Positions 44,839 through 52,418 of a stretch of DNA of 64,000 nt are shown here, in pieces. A program made the translations under genes and the position numbers. Source of the stretch: Streptomyces qinglanensis (GTDB lineage: Bacteria; Actinomycetota; Actinomycetes; Streptomycetales; Streptomycetaceae); NCBI RefSeq assembly GCF_900111245.1, contig NZ_FOGO01000007.1, forward strand, positions 248,001 to 312,000, in the 5' to 3' direction. Within the stretch, counting starts at the first letter, position 1. Each line of letters starts with the position of its first letter. Below the pieces are notes generated by a model. It was given only the letters and a program-made list of their open reading frames with translations, was not told the origin of the DNA and did no database searches.

Positions 44839-45968
44839 CGGTTCTCCTGAGCGCGGGCGGCGTCGGCGGCGGCCTGGAGGCGGCTGCCGACGTCGATGGC
44901 CTGCTGCACGCGGGCGTCAGTGGTGGACGGGCGGTGCTGGTTGGGCAGCGCGATGACGTTGCTGGGGGTGGGTTGACCGCTGGCGAACGGCGCGGCCAGT
45001 GGCGGCTGGTCGGGTTCGTCGTCGTAGGCGCCGCGACGGAGCCAGGTGGCGGGGTACGGCGTGTACCGGGGGTCCTCAGTCGCGCGTTCGTGGGCGTATG
45101 CCTTGGCAGCCTGGACGATGTGTTCGGGGGTGGCGCCGCGGTCGATGGCGGCTATCCACTCCTTGCGGGCGTCTTCGCGGTTGCGCTTGCGGGGGTAGAC
45201 GAGCCAGAACGCGCCGAAGGCTTCGAGTTGGTAGTCGCGCTGGGGGGCGGCGTTGCCGCTGCTGTCGAGGGCGAGTGGACCGGTGAGGGAATCATCTGCG
45301 CGAAGCGCAGGAGTATTTGTTTCTTCTCCCGTATTCGTCTTCCCGTATTCGTTCTTAGACGTACCACCGTGTGGCACGTCGGAGTGACCTGGGGTTTTGC
45401 TTGTTTGCGCAGGTCCGGCCGGGATGCCACAGGCTGGTACGTCGGTGCGACCTGCGGTGTTGGGGGTTTGTGCAGGTGACTCCGACGTGCCACCACCTGG
45501 TACGTCGGAGTGGGCTTCCGGCGTACCGCCATGTGGTACGTCGGCCCCACCTGCGCCATTGCGCGTTCCCCCAGTTCGGTCCGACGTACCACCATGTGGT
45601 ACGTCGGTGTGACCTGCGGGCTTCGGGGTTTCCCCTGCTCGCGCCGACGTACCACCGTGTGGCACGTCGGTGAGGGTGAGGATCGTGGTGTGCTGGCCAC
45701 CGGGGAGTACCTCTCGACTCGGCGTGAGGTAGCCGTGTTCCTTCAGTTCGGCGAAGGCTGCGCGGAACTGGCGGCGGCCGGGGCCCGCCTTGCCGTGGCG
45801 TTCGTTTGAGGCGCGCCACAGCGAGTCGGCGGTGGTGTCCCAGCCGTCGGGGCGGCTGAGGAGTTCGACAAGGATGCCGCGGGCCATATGGCTTAGGCGG
45901 TCGTCGCGCACGGTGGCGTTGGGGACTTGGAGGAAGTCCCTCGTTGGCCTGGAGTGCCGGATCCTCAC
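44835..45968 (-). CDS. Replication initiator (lambda O-like) with internal iterons
   Basis: 377 aa from GTG 45968. N-terminal winged helix: DFLQVPNATVRDDRLSHMAR, DSLWRASNERHGKAGPGRRQ. The middle (residues about 100-205) is a repeat region with six TDVPHGGTS-like units; its DNA forms palindromic iterons (45358-45668). The C-terminal domain, FGAFWLVYPRKRNREDARKE and YTPYPATWLRRGAYDDEP, is that of phage replisome organisers which recruit helicase. As in lambda O, the origin appears to lie within the initiator gene. Confidence 0.8.
   Translation of the reverse strand: MRIRHSRPTRDFLQVPNATVRDDRLSHMARGILVELLSRPDGWDTTADSLWRASNERHGKAGPGRRQFRAAFAELKEHGYLTPSREVLPGGQHTTILTLTDVPHGGTSARAGETPKPAGHTDVPHGGTSDRTGGTRNGAGGADVPHGGTPEAHSDVPGGGTSESPAQTPNTAGRTDVPACGIPAGPAQTSKTPGHSDVPHGGTSKNEYGKTNTGEETNTPALRADDSLTGPLALDSSGNAAPQRDYQLEAFGAFWLVYPRKRNREDARKEWIAAIDRGATPEHIVQAAKAYAHERATEDPRYTPYPATWLRRGAYDDEPDQPPLAAPFASGQPTPSNVIALPNQHRPSTTDARVQQAIDVGSRLQAAADAARAQENR
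45328..45668. other. Putative origin of replication: six iterons plus AT-rich element
   Basis: Six 23-bp inverted repeats of the form GACGTACCAC-N3-GTGGTACGTC are centred at about 45369, 45432, 45495, 45531, 45594 and 45657. Spacings are 63, 63, 36, 63 and 63 bp; the best copy (45583-45605) is a perfect palindrome that extends to 12-bp arms with its flanks. Next to them, 45307-45357 is AT-rich for this genome and has CCCGTATTCGT repeated at 45328 and 45342, like a DNA-unwinding element. Confidence 0.75.
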
Positions 45969-46050
45969 GCTTGCTCTTCTCTCGTTCGCACTGATCAGGA
46001 CGTGGCTGTGAAACCCCCTGGTCAGGGCGGCTCACGGATATCCGTGGGGT

Positions 46051-46093
46051 CACTAGTGTACACTTGGGTACGCGAAGGTACCACGGTTACTAT
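46051..46093 (+). promoter_or_regulatory. Promoter of the Phd-GIY-YIG module, with CACTAGTG site
   Basis: TTGGGT (46064-46069), 18-bp spacer, TACTAT (46088-46093), and the antitoxin-like ATG at 46100, where transcription should begin: a leaderless mRNA. CACTAGTGTACAC at 46051-46063 abuts the -35 and matches the site at 21377-21389. It also lies in front of the leftward initiator gene. Confidence 0.6.
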
Positions 46094-46099
46094 GTGCGT

Positions 46100-46297
46100 A
46101 TGCCTGCGTCCACAAGTGCCGAGATCGGCATCCGAGAACTGAGGGCGTCCTTGTCGGACGTCGTGAACGAGACCGCCGTCCGCGGCCGGATCACCTACGT
46201 GACGAGCCGTGGCCGTCGAATCGCAGCGATCGTGCCCGTGCCTGACGCGGAAGCCGTCGAAGCAGACCGAGATCCGGGGGGATCCCCCTCGGACTGA
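46100..46297 (+). CDS. Phd/YefM-like antitoxin or regulator
   Basis: 65 aa, predicted leaderless start at 46100. STSAEIGIRELRASLSDVVN, ETAVRGRITYVTSRGRRIAA, IVPVPDAEAVEA is the Phd/YefM N-terminal DNA-binding fold with a short C-terminus (full antitoxins are about 80-90 aa). It precedes a GIY-YIG gene by 15 bp. It probably represses its own promoter. Confidence 0.75.
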   Translation: MPASTSAEIGIRELRASLSDVVNETAVRGRITYVTSRGRRIAAIVPVPDAEAVEADRDPGGSPSD

Positions 46298-46312
46298 CCG
46301 AGGGGGAACCCC

Positions 46313-46768
46313 ATGTATCTCGACGACCACCCCACCGCGCTCTACCGCTTCTACGACGGGGACGACGCCCTGCTCTACGTCGGAATCACGCACAACGTGG
46401 AGCAGCGCTTCGCAGCCCACGCGGTCAAGGCGCCGTGGTGGCACGAAGCCGCACGCCAAACTGTCGAGTGGTACGACTCCCGCGCTGCCGCGCTCGCAGC
46501 CGAGCTTCACGCCATCCGCGCCGAACGGCCGCGTCACAACATCGCGGGTTCGCCCTGGGCGTCTGGACCGCGCGAGCTGACGGGCTGCGAGATCACGGAA
46601 GGAGAGGCCAAAGAGTTGGTGCGAGGCTTGGAGCTTGGCGCGGCCCTTGTGGATCCTGTCTTCGTCGTGGATCGCAAGAAGGAGAGGAACCGCGTGGCAG
46701 TTCTGGTGTCCCCGGAGTTCTACCGACAGGCAATGGCCGCGGGTGACACTCACCGTCCGCAGACCTGA
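46313..46768 (+). CDS. GIY-YIG nuclease-domain protein (module 2)
   Basis: 151 aa. LYRFYDGDDALLYVGITHNV with the catalytic Arg in EQRFAAHAVKAPWW, and AELHAIRAERPRHNIAG with the metal-binding Glu. The C-terminus has GCEITEGEAKELVRGLELGA. Close relative of 31678-32214. Partnered with the Phd-like protein, it takes the toxin position of a type II toxin-antitoxin pair. Confidence 0.8.
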   Translation: MYLDDHPTALYRFYDGDDALLYVGITHNVEQRFAAHAVKAPWWHEAARQTVEWYDSRAAALAAELHAIRAERPRHNIAGSPWASGPRELTGCEITEGEAKELVRGLELGAALVDPVFVVDRKKERNRVAVLVSPEFYRQAMAAGDTHRPQT

Positions 46769-46793
46769 CATCGGCTTCTCCTCTCTCCCCTGG

Positions 46794-46814
46794 GCCCCGC
46801 TTCGGCGGGGCTTC
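46794..46814. terminator. Bidirectional terminator with TTCG loop
   Basis: GCCCCGC and GCGGGGC enclose TTCG between convergent genes. A stable tetraloop hairpin. Confidence 0.7.
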
Positions 46815-46861
46815 GTCGTGTCCGGTGCCGGGCCCGCGGTGCTGCGGACCCGGCGGTACTG

Positions 46862-47707
46862 CTACTTCGGGGTGGGGATCTCGCTGCCCGGCTTGTGCAC
46901 CAGCCGGGCCAGGTCCCGGCCAGCGCGCACGGCGTTCCAAGTGCGGATCAGGTAGGCCATGAAGCGGTCTTCTGCCAGGCGCACGTTGTCGAGTCGCTCG
47001 GAGGTGACCCGGGTCCGCAGGGCGAGGATCGGGTGGCCGACGGGCAGCTCGGCGCCGTCGCTGAGCCGCTGGAAGAACCAGGCAGCCTCGGCCGGGTCGA
47101 TGGTGGTGAACAGGTGATGGCAGGTGCCGAGGACCGACTGCGGAATGTGCGGAAATGCCTGGCGGGTGCGGACCGCGATCTCCGTGGAGCGGCGCAGCTC
47201 GGGCCGCTCGACGAGGAGGGCAGCGCACTCGGCGGTCGTTGGGGACTGGCGGCCGGTGAAGCGGCGGTCGCCCTGCTCCCAAGCCCACACCCGGCGGAGG
47301 ATCGCGGCGAGGGTGACGGCGTTGTCTTCGTTGCGGAGGCCGAGGACGTCGCCGGTGGAACGCTTGCGGCCGGCGTCCATGGTTTCCTGCGAGGCGGGGT
47401 CGAGGCCGATGACGACGAACATGTCGACGGCGGTGTCGGCCTGGATGACGGCGTGGAGGCGGTGCTGTCCGTCGAGGACACTGCCGTCGGTGGCGAGCTT
47501 GATGGCTTCGCCGTTGACGGCCCACCGTCCGGAGGCCATGTCGCGGGCGTAGTCGCCGACGGCACGGTCCCGCAGCTTGCGGTTGTGGGTGTTGCGCCGC
47601 AGGAGGTCCGTGGCGAGGGCGGGTGTGATGGTGATGACCAGCGATGTCGGTCCGCTGGTGGCGAGCAGGTCGAGTTCTGCGGTGCTGGCGGGGGTTACGG
47701 TGGTCAT
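46862..47707 (-). CDS. ParB/DGQHR-type phage protein
   Basis: 281 aa: KLRDRAVGDYARDMASGRWA, VNGEAIKLATDGSVLDGQHR, LHAVIQADTAVDMFVVIGLD, MDAGRKRSTGDVLGLRNEDN. The DGQHRL motif is that of ParB-like nuclease/ATPase domains widespread in phages. The C-terminal part is helical. Possible DNA binding or nucleotide hydrolysis; specific role unknown. Confidence 0.7.
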   Translation of the reverse strand: MTTVTPASTAELDLLATSGPTSLVITITPALATDLLRRNTHNRKLRDRAVGDYARDMASGRWAVNGEAIKLATDGSVLDGQHRLHAVIQADTAVDMFVVIGLDPASQETMDAGRKRSTGDVLGLRNEDNAVTLAAILRRVWAWEQGDRRFTGRQSPTTAECAALLVERPELRRSTEIAVRTRQAFPHIPQSVLGTCHHLFTTIDPAEAAWFFQRLSDGAELPVGHPILALRTRVTSERLDNVRLAEDRFMAYLIRTWNAVRAGRDLARLVHKPGSEIPTPK

Positions 47708-47817
47708 TGCAGCTCCTTGTTGAGGTTGTCGGCGGTATCGGCGCCGGTGCGGGGGCCGGTCGTAGGGCGGTCGGCCCCCGCGGTGTGTGTGCTGGTGGTG
47801 GGGTCGTGGCCGGTCAC
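47704..47817 (-). CDS. Possible tiny protein, 37 aa
   Basis: From GTG 47817 (overlapping the WhiB stop): Thr/Pro-rich MTGHDPTTSTHTAGADRPTT, ending TADNLNKELQ. It fills the gap between WhiB and ParB-like genes, but has little protein-like character. Confidence 0.35.
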   Translation of the reverse strand: MTGHDPTTSTHTAGADRPTTGPRTGADTADNLNKELQ

Positions 47818-48254
47818 GCTGCGGCCTCGGCCTTGGCCCGGTGTGCTGCGTCGCGGCGACGTTTGGCCGCGCGGCAGGCGTCGTCGATCGGCTCGCGCTT
47901 CTTCACGTGCCGGTCGTAGGCCGACGCCGTGCCGCACTCGGCCTGCGGCCGGCCGCCCTTGCGCGGGGCTTGCGGGTGGTCCGGGTCCCGGGGCACGCGG
48001 CGGCGCAGGATGGTCGCCCGCTCCCGCTCCGTCAGCCCGCCCCACACGCCGAACGCCGCGTCCTGCGGGTTGCTGAGGGCCCAGTTCGCGCACGCCCTGC
48101 GGACGGGGCAGTCGTCGCAGATGCTGCGGGCGACGAGGGCCGGCGCTCCCGGCGGCGGGAACATGACCTCCGGGTCGGCCAGCACGCGGCAGGCGGCATG
48201 GTCCCGCCAGTCACCGCGGGGCAGGTTGTCGGGGGCGTGGCCGGTGATGCTCAT
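47814..48254 (-). CDS. WhiB-family iron-sulfur regulator
   Basis: 146 aa. Four conserved cysteines: DHAACRVLADPEVMF, then SICDDCPVRRACANWAL; the GVWGGLTERER turn follows. The C-terminus is basic with CGTASAYDRHVKKREPIDDA. WhiB proteins bind a 4Fe-4S cluster and the primary sigma factor. Phage WhiB proteins can alter host regulation or superinfection. Confidence 0.9.
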   Translation of the reverse strand: MSITGHAPDNLPRGDWRDHAACRVLADPEVMFPPPGAPALVARSICDDCPVRRACANWALSNPQDAAFGVWGGLTERERATILRRRVPRDPDHPQAPRKGGRPQAECGTASAYDRHVKKREPIDDACRAAKRRRDAAHRAKAEAAA

Positions 48255-48700
48255 GCGGGCACCTCCTGGGTGCGGGAACGCAGCGCGCGGTAGAGAGAAG
48301 CCCGCTGCACGGGGGTCAGGCCGCCCGCGATCCCGCCGCGGCCCCGGGTCGGCATCGCGCCCTCGCCGTGCATGGCCTCGGCCAGGCAGAGGGCCCGGAC
48401 CGGGCAGCGCAACACGCACACGTTCTGCGCGGCGATGCTCTCGGTGGTGGTGCCGTCGCCGTCCCAGTCCGCGGGGATCGGGGTGGGTCGGGTGCAGGCG
48501 CCGTGCCGGTGCCAGCCCTCCGCGGGCCTGGGCCGGTCGATGACGACCGTGGCCTTCCGGGCGCGGGTGGGTTCGTGGCGGAGGCGGAGCACGGTGCGGG
48601 TGGACACGCCGAGGTGGGCGGCGATGGCCGGGTCGCTCCAGCCGGCTCGGTAGAGGGTGCGGGCTCTGGTGGCACGCTCCTCGCGGGTCATGTGGGTCAT
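48251..48700 (-). CDS. HTH-WhiB fusion protein
   Basis: 149 aa. Residues 5-45 are a homeodomain-like HTH (ARTLYRAGWSDPAIAAHLGV, STRTVLRLRHEPTRARK). Residues 65-130 are WhiB-like: HGACTRP, NVCVLRCPVRALCLAEAM, GGIAGGLTPVQR, with all four Cys retained but the usual W of GVWGG replaced (GIAGG). Overlaps the WhiB gene by 4 bp. Confidence 0.75.
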   Translation of the reverse strand: MTHMTREERATRARTLYRAGWSDPAIAAHLGVSTRTVLRLRHEPTRARKATVVIDRPRPAEGWHRHGACTRPTPIPADWDGDGTTTESIAAQNVCVLRCPVRALCLAEAMHGEGAMPTRGRGGIAGGLTPVQRASLYRALRSRTQEVPA

Positions 48701-49491
48701 GCCGCCACCGCCTTGGTTGCGGCGCGGTGGGCGCTGCGGGCGTCGAGGCACGGCTGGCAAGCAGGCAGAACACCGTTTTGGAAGTGGGCGTTGTAGCCGC
48801 TGGACGTGCCGCAGTGGCCGGTCCAGTCGGGGTACGCCTGCGGGTCGTCGATGGTGTCGTCGTCCCACGCGCCGACCGGAGCCCACAGCTTGGCCTTGGC
48901 CTGGTTGAGGGCCCGGCTGTATGCCTGGTTGGCGACACGGTGGTCACGGGGGTCGGTGCGCCACAGCTCGTCGTAGAGGCTGCGCACGCGGCGCGCGGTG
49001 GCGATGGTGACGTGCTCCCGTGCGAGGAGCGCCCCGAAGTTGCCCGGGGTCATGTCCAGCCGGGCCGCGAGGCGTGACTGCGGCCAGCCTCTGGCGGTCA
49101 GCGCCTGGAGACGGCGCACGGTGCCGACTGCGGCGACGGTGGTCGTGCCCGGCAGGTTCTCCCACGTCGGCTCGACGGAGAGGATCGCCGCGGCGGTGGC
49201 CGGCCGGATCTGTGCCGGTGGTGGTGTGCCGCGGTCGGATCGGCCGTGCAGGAGGACGTACACCTGCTTGCGGTCGAGGTGGGCGAGGGCTGCGATGGTG
49301 CGCGTACCGATTCCGCAGGCGAGGAGTTCACGCACGTGGGCGCGGGCGGGTTCGGCGTCGACGTAGGGCTGCCAGGTTCCGCGGCGGATGGCGTGGTCGC
49401 GGGCGTCGCGGTATTGGGCGGCGGCGAAGCCGCAGGTGTAGCAGCGGCAGCCGTCGAGCTTGTAGCGGGCGTAGCCGTGGGGTCGGGTCAC
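48697..49491 (-). CDS. HTH protein with CGT-type Cys motifs
   Basis: 264 aa from GTG 49491. N-terminal HGYARYKLDGCRCYTCGFAA, a middle with two HTH-like stretches (IGTRTIAALAHLDRKQVYVL, LTARGWPQSRLAARLDMTPG), and C-terminal CGTSSGYNAHFQNGVLPACQ, PCLDA, like the WhiB C-terminus next door. A common actinophage regulator of unknown target. Confidence 0.65.
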   Translation of the reverse strand: MTRPHGYARYKLDGCRCYTCGFAAAQYRDARDHAIRRGTWQPYVDAEPARAHVRELLACGIGTRTIAALAHLDRKQVYVLLHGRSDRGTPPPAQIRPATAAAILSVEPTWENLPGTTTVAAVGTVRRLQALTARGWPQSRLAARLDMTPGNFGALLAREHVTIATARRVRSLYDELWRTDPRDHRVANQAYSRALNQAKAKLWAPVGAWDDDTIDDPQAYPDWTGHCGTSSGYNAHFQNGVLPACQPCLDARSAHRAATKAVAA

Positions 49492-49706
49492 TGCTGCTCG
49501 CCTCGCTTTCTCCAGGCCGAGGTGTGGCCGTTGTGCCAGTGGTCGCCGCACTTGTAGGCGCGGAGGGCGGTGTGGGGGTGGATGGCGCGGGCGGCGCGGC
49601 GTGCTTCGCGGCGGGTGAGGTAGGACTTCCGGCCGCAGGTGGGGCAGGTGCCGAGGGCGAGGTGTTCGGGTGCGATGTGCGGCGGTGAGGCGTTGAGGTG
49701 TTTCAT
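49488..49706 (-). CDS. Small zinc protein
   Basis: 72 aa: GTCPTCGRKSYLTRREARRA, YKCGDHWHNGHTSAWRKRGE. The CPxC...C..HWHxGH pattern is common in actinobacterial phages. Confidence 0.65.
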   Translation of the reverse strand: MKHLNASPPHIAPEHLALGTCPTCGRKSYLTRREARRAARAIHPHTALRAYKCGDHWHNGHTSAWRKRGEQQ

Positions 49707-49756
49707 CTGCGGGTCACCTCCTGGTGCGGGTTGGGTGCTGGTGTGGTGGTGTGGTG

Positions 49757-49795
49757 GCCCGCGCCGGGGGCCTGTGGTCATCCCCGGGCGCGGGC
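49757..49795 (-). terminator. Terminator hairpin
   Basis: GCCCGCGCC with GGCGCGGGC (9 bp, one bulge, and a further CCCC/GGGG inner stem) between genes at 49807 and 49706. Confidence 0.6.
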
Positions 49796-49806
49796 AGTAG
49801 GCGGGG

Positions 49807-50172
49807 TTATGCGGTGTGGCGCCAGCGGGTGGGGTCGGCCCACATGTCGCCTGCGGGGATCGGGTGCGTGGCGATGTCGGCGGGGTGGCTGGTGTCGCGC
49901 TCGGCCGGCGGGACGGTGACCGCGCCGGACTCGGCGAGTTCGGCCCGGAGCCGGTGGACCTCGGCCATGGCCTCGGCGAGCTGCCCGGCCAGGTGCTTGG
50001 CCCGCTCGTCGGCCGCACGCCGGTCTTCGAGAGCGCCGGACAGCTCGACCGCTGCGGCATCGAACTCGCCGGTGACCTTCACGACCTGGCAGGCGAGGTC
50101 AGCGGCTTCGGCTTCGAGGCGCTTCACCTGGGCGCGGAGTGTGGCGCGGGAGGCCAGCCGGTGCGCACCCAT
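49807..50172 (-). CDS. Coiled-coil hypothetical protein
   Basis: 121 aa from ATG 50172. Long coiled coil (LRAQVKRLEAEAADLACQVV, KHLAGQLAEAMAEVHRLRAE), then a Pro/His tail IATHPIPAGDMWADPTRWRH. ATG overlaps the preceding stop. Confidence 0.55.
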   Translation of the reverse strand: MGAHRLASRATLRAQVKRLEAEAADLACQVVKVTGEFDAAAVELSGALEDRRAADERAKHLAGQLAEAMAEVHRLRAELAESGAVTVPPAERDTSHPADIATHPIPAGDMWADPTRWRHTA

Positions 50173-50573
50173 CACGACACCCCCAGCTCTGCCGGGTTCG
50201 GCCGCAGCAGCATCCGCACACCCTCGTAGCCCTCACGCGGCACCAGCCCCAACTGGCCGGGCGGGTCCGGGATCGGCTGCGGCTCGGACGGGCCGTCGTC
50301 CTCGTGCCGGTACTCGACGCAGTGGTACTGGCCGGCTCGGGAGTAGCGGCCGTGCTCGTCGCGCGGACCGTCGAGCCACTGCGCCGGGCGGCGGCCGACG
50401 AGGGAGAGGAGCAGCAGCGGGCAGCCGTTGCCCTCGTCGCCCTGTCGTGCGGGCTTGTCGTGGATGCAGGTGTCGCAGTTCGCTGCCATCCAGCCGTAGC
50501 CCTCGTCGCTGTTGGCGAAGGGCGCCTCGTCGCGGGACTCGTCCCACAGCTTGTCGTAGTCGCCGGGGATCAC
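50172..50573 (-). CDS. Hypothetical protein
   Basis: 133 aa from GTG 50573 (GTGA overlap): MIPGDYDKLWDESRDEAPFA, ANCDTCIHDKPARQGDEGNG, AGQYHCVEYRHEDDGPSEPQ. The Cys spacing suggests a metal site like those of small FeS/zinc-binding phage proteins. Confidence 0.55.
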   Translation of the reverse strand: MIPGDYDKLWDESRDEAPFANSDEGYGWMAANCDTCIHDKPARQGDEGNGCPLLLLSLVGRRPAQWLDGPRDEHGRYSRAGQYHCVEYRHEDDGPSEPQPIPDPPGQLGLVPREGYEGVRMLLRPNPAELGVS

Positions 50574-50983
50574 GGGGTCACCGCCTTGTTGTGCTTGCAG
50601 GGCCACGGCTCGGCGTGGGTGGCAACCTCGTAGGCGTCCTCGAAGCCCGGGGCGAAGGTGGAATGGATCGCGCAGACCACTTCCTCTCCGACCTCCTCGC
50701 AGTACGAGTTATCTCTGACGCCGTCGTGGTCGCACTCCATCTCCAGGCACAGCACGTCACCGCTGGCGAGCTTCATCGGCGTGCATGTGGGCTCAGGAGC
50801 GGTTGGCCCGCAGGTGGTGCATTCGCGGCGCACGTCAGGCAGGGGGCGGCCAGCGACTGCGGCGGTGAACTCGCTGTCGGTCAGGTCGCCGATCAGGTCG
50901 CCGCAGCCGTTGCAGGCGCGCTTGGTCGTGATGGTCTTCGAGCCGTCCGAGTTGACCCGGTCTGGCGTGTTCGGACGAGTCAT
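50570..50983 (-). CDS. Cys-rich hypothetical protein
   Basis: 137 aa: KTITTKRACNGCGDLIGDLT, RRECTTCGPTAPEPTCTPMK, VLCLEMECDHDGVRDNSYCE. Three Cys pairs. N-terminal strand-loop CNGCG resembles small phage ribbon proteins. Confidence 0.55.
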   Translation of the reverse strand: MTRPNTPDRVNSDGSKTITTKRACNGCGDLIGDLTDSEFTAAVAGRPLPDVRRECTTCGPTAPEPTCTPMKLASGDVLCLEMECDHDGVRDNSYCEEVGEEVVCAIHSTFAPGFEDAYEVATHAEPWPCKHNKAVTP

Positions 50984-51591
50984 CACGCGGCCACCGCCTT
51001 CGTGGCGGCGTCCCACAGGTCGATGCCGTGGCGGATGGCGTGGCAGGACCACAGGAAGCCGGGCGTGTAGTCGCTGAAGTCCCACTCCGACAGGTCACCG
51101 AAGTCCCAGCCTTCGTAGCGGAAGTCCGCCAACGCGGCGCGGGCGCCCGCCTCGTGGCTGATGTCGCCCAGTTCGAAGATCTCGCTGGCGACCTCGCGGC
51201 CGATACCTCGCGGCGCTTCACCATCGCGGATGGAGTGGGCGACGTACCGCTTGACCTGCTGCTCGAAGAGGTCCGGGTCGAAGCTCTCGATCTCGTCGCG
51301 TCCGGCGCGGACCTTCTCGGACCAGTAGCCCGGGTTGATTTCGCCGGGGAACGCGGTCTTCCGGAACAGGTTGAACATGTCGGGGGTGGCGTCGATGTCG
51401 AAGTGGAAGGTCCACCCGGTCTTGACGACGAGGTTGTACGGCCAGGTGATCAGGTGGAAGGCACCGATGCTGCCGTGCTCCGGGGTGGCGAAGTTCAGGT
51501 GCCGGTACAGCCCGTCGTCGTGGAGGACGGTCATCTCGTGGTGCTGCGTGTCCCGGGCGAACCGGGCGGCGATCTTCGGGTAGTCGGTCAT
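50983..51591 (-). CDS. Conserved hypothetical phage protein
   Basis: 202 aa: RFARDTQHHEMTVLHDDGLY, RHLNFATPEHGSIGAFHLIT, WPYNLVVKTGWTFHFDIDA, FPGEINPGYWSEKVRAGRDE. A well-defined globular protein common in actinophage recombination/early regions; function unknown. Confidence 0.65.
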   Translation of the reverse strand: MTDYPKIAARFARDTQHHEMTVLHDDGLYRHLNFATPEHGSIGAFHLITWPYNLVVKTGWTFHFDIDATPDMFNLFRKTAFPGEINPGYWSEKVRAGRDEIESFDPDLFEQQVKRYVAHSIRDGEAPRGIGREVASEIFELGDISHEAGARAALADFRYEGWDFGDLSEWDFSDYTPGFLWSCHAIRHGIDLWDAATKAVAA

Positions 51592-51944
51592 CACGCCACG
51601 TCCAGCAGCGTGACAGGCCGGGCGCCAGGGGCGTCGGGGTCGGACCAGTCCGCATGCCACGCGTACTCCGGCACGTCCCACTCGTCGTCGTCCGGGTCGG
51701 GCTTGCGGAAGACGGCCCACCGCTGCTCCAGGCGGCCTGCCCAGTCGGCGGCGCTGGCGGTGAAGTCGTCGGCGATGTTGGGCCAGCCGATGACGGTGCG
51801 GGCGTACCGGTTGAAGGCGGCCAACACACGCTTGGGCTCGTGGTGGCCGAGTGCCAGCAGCCTGTCCCCGTCCTCGCCGAGGGACGCCATCTGGATGCCG
51901 TAGTGGGTGTCTTCCATCTCGGGGTTGTCGATCAGCTCGGTCAT
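51591..51944 (-). CDS. Hypothetical protein
   Basis: 117 aa: EDTHYGIQMASLGEDGDRLL, ALGHHEPKRVLAAFNRYART, EWDVPEYAWHADWSDPDAPG. Looks like a small alpha/beta protein with an acidic C-terminal half. No family recognised. Confidence 0.6.
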   Translation of the reverse strand: MTELIDNPEMEDTHYGIQMASLGEDGDRLLALGHHEPKRVLAAFNRYARTVIGWPNIADDFTASAADWAGRLEQRWAVFRKPDPDDDEWDVPEYAWHADWSDPDAPGARPVTLLDVA

Positions 51945-52138
51945 GCGGGGTCCTTGGTGTCGTCGGTGTCGGGCGCCGGAACGGAAGGGGTGAGGCCAAG
52001 AGCGGCGAGCACGGTGTCCTTGTCGGTCGTGCTCCAGCCACCGCGCTCGGCGATGGCGTCGACCGACCGGCGGGCCGCGGCCAACAGATGCGGCTGGGTC
52101 GGGCCAGTTGGCGGGACCGGCAGGGGAACGTCAACCAC
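51941..52138 (-). CDS. Small hypothetical protein
   Basis: 65 aa from GTG 52138: LLAAARRSVDAIAERGGWST, TDKDTVLAALGLTPSVPAPD. Helical core with a Pro/Asp tail. Confidence 0.5.
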   Translation of the reverse strand: MVDVPLPVPPTGPTQPHLLAAARRSVDAIAERGGWSTTDKDTVLAALGLTPSVPAPDTDDTKDPA

Positions 52139-52418
52139 GGTCGGCCTCCGCTGTGGTGTGGGTGGCGTTGCAGCCGACGCAGCGGGCCACCTCGCAGGTG
52201 ATCTCGTGCGGCATGTGGGTGCGGCACCGGCCCGTGCACGGCTGGGTCTCGACGACGAGCCAGCCGTCGGGCACGTCCTCGACGGTCGGCATCGGCGCCG
52301 CGACCGGCGCGGACGCCGCGGGGGCGGGCGGGAAGGCGTAGCGGCGGAGCAGCCACACCGGCGCGCAGTAGACGGCGACCACCGTGGCGGCGGCGGCCAC
52401 ACCGCCCGCCCCCGTCAC
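52131..52418 (-). CDS. Membrane protein with zinc-ribbon tail
   Basis: 95 aa from GTG 52418. Membrane helix GVAAAATVVAVYCAPVWLLR, then a cytosolic Cys/His domain (QPCTGRCRTHMPHEITCEVA, RCVGCNATH). Confidence 0.55.
   Translation of the reverse strand: MTGAGGVAAAATVVAVYCAPVWLLRRYAFPPAPAASAPVAAPMPTVEDVPDGWLVVETQPCTGRCRTHMPHEITCEVARCVGCNATHTTAEADRG

Noticed and set aside
45358..45668. CRISPR-like reading of the regular 63-bp spacing
   Set aside because: The repeats are palindromic iterons within a coding region; the intervening sequences are protein-coding and there are no cas genes.
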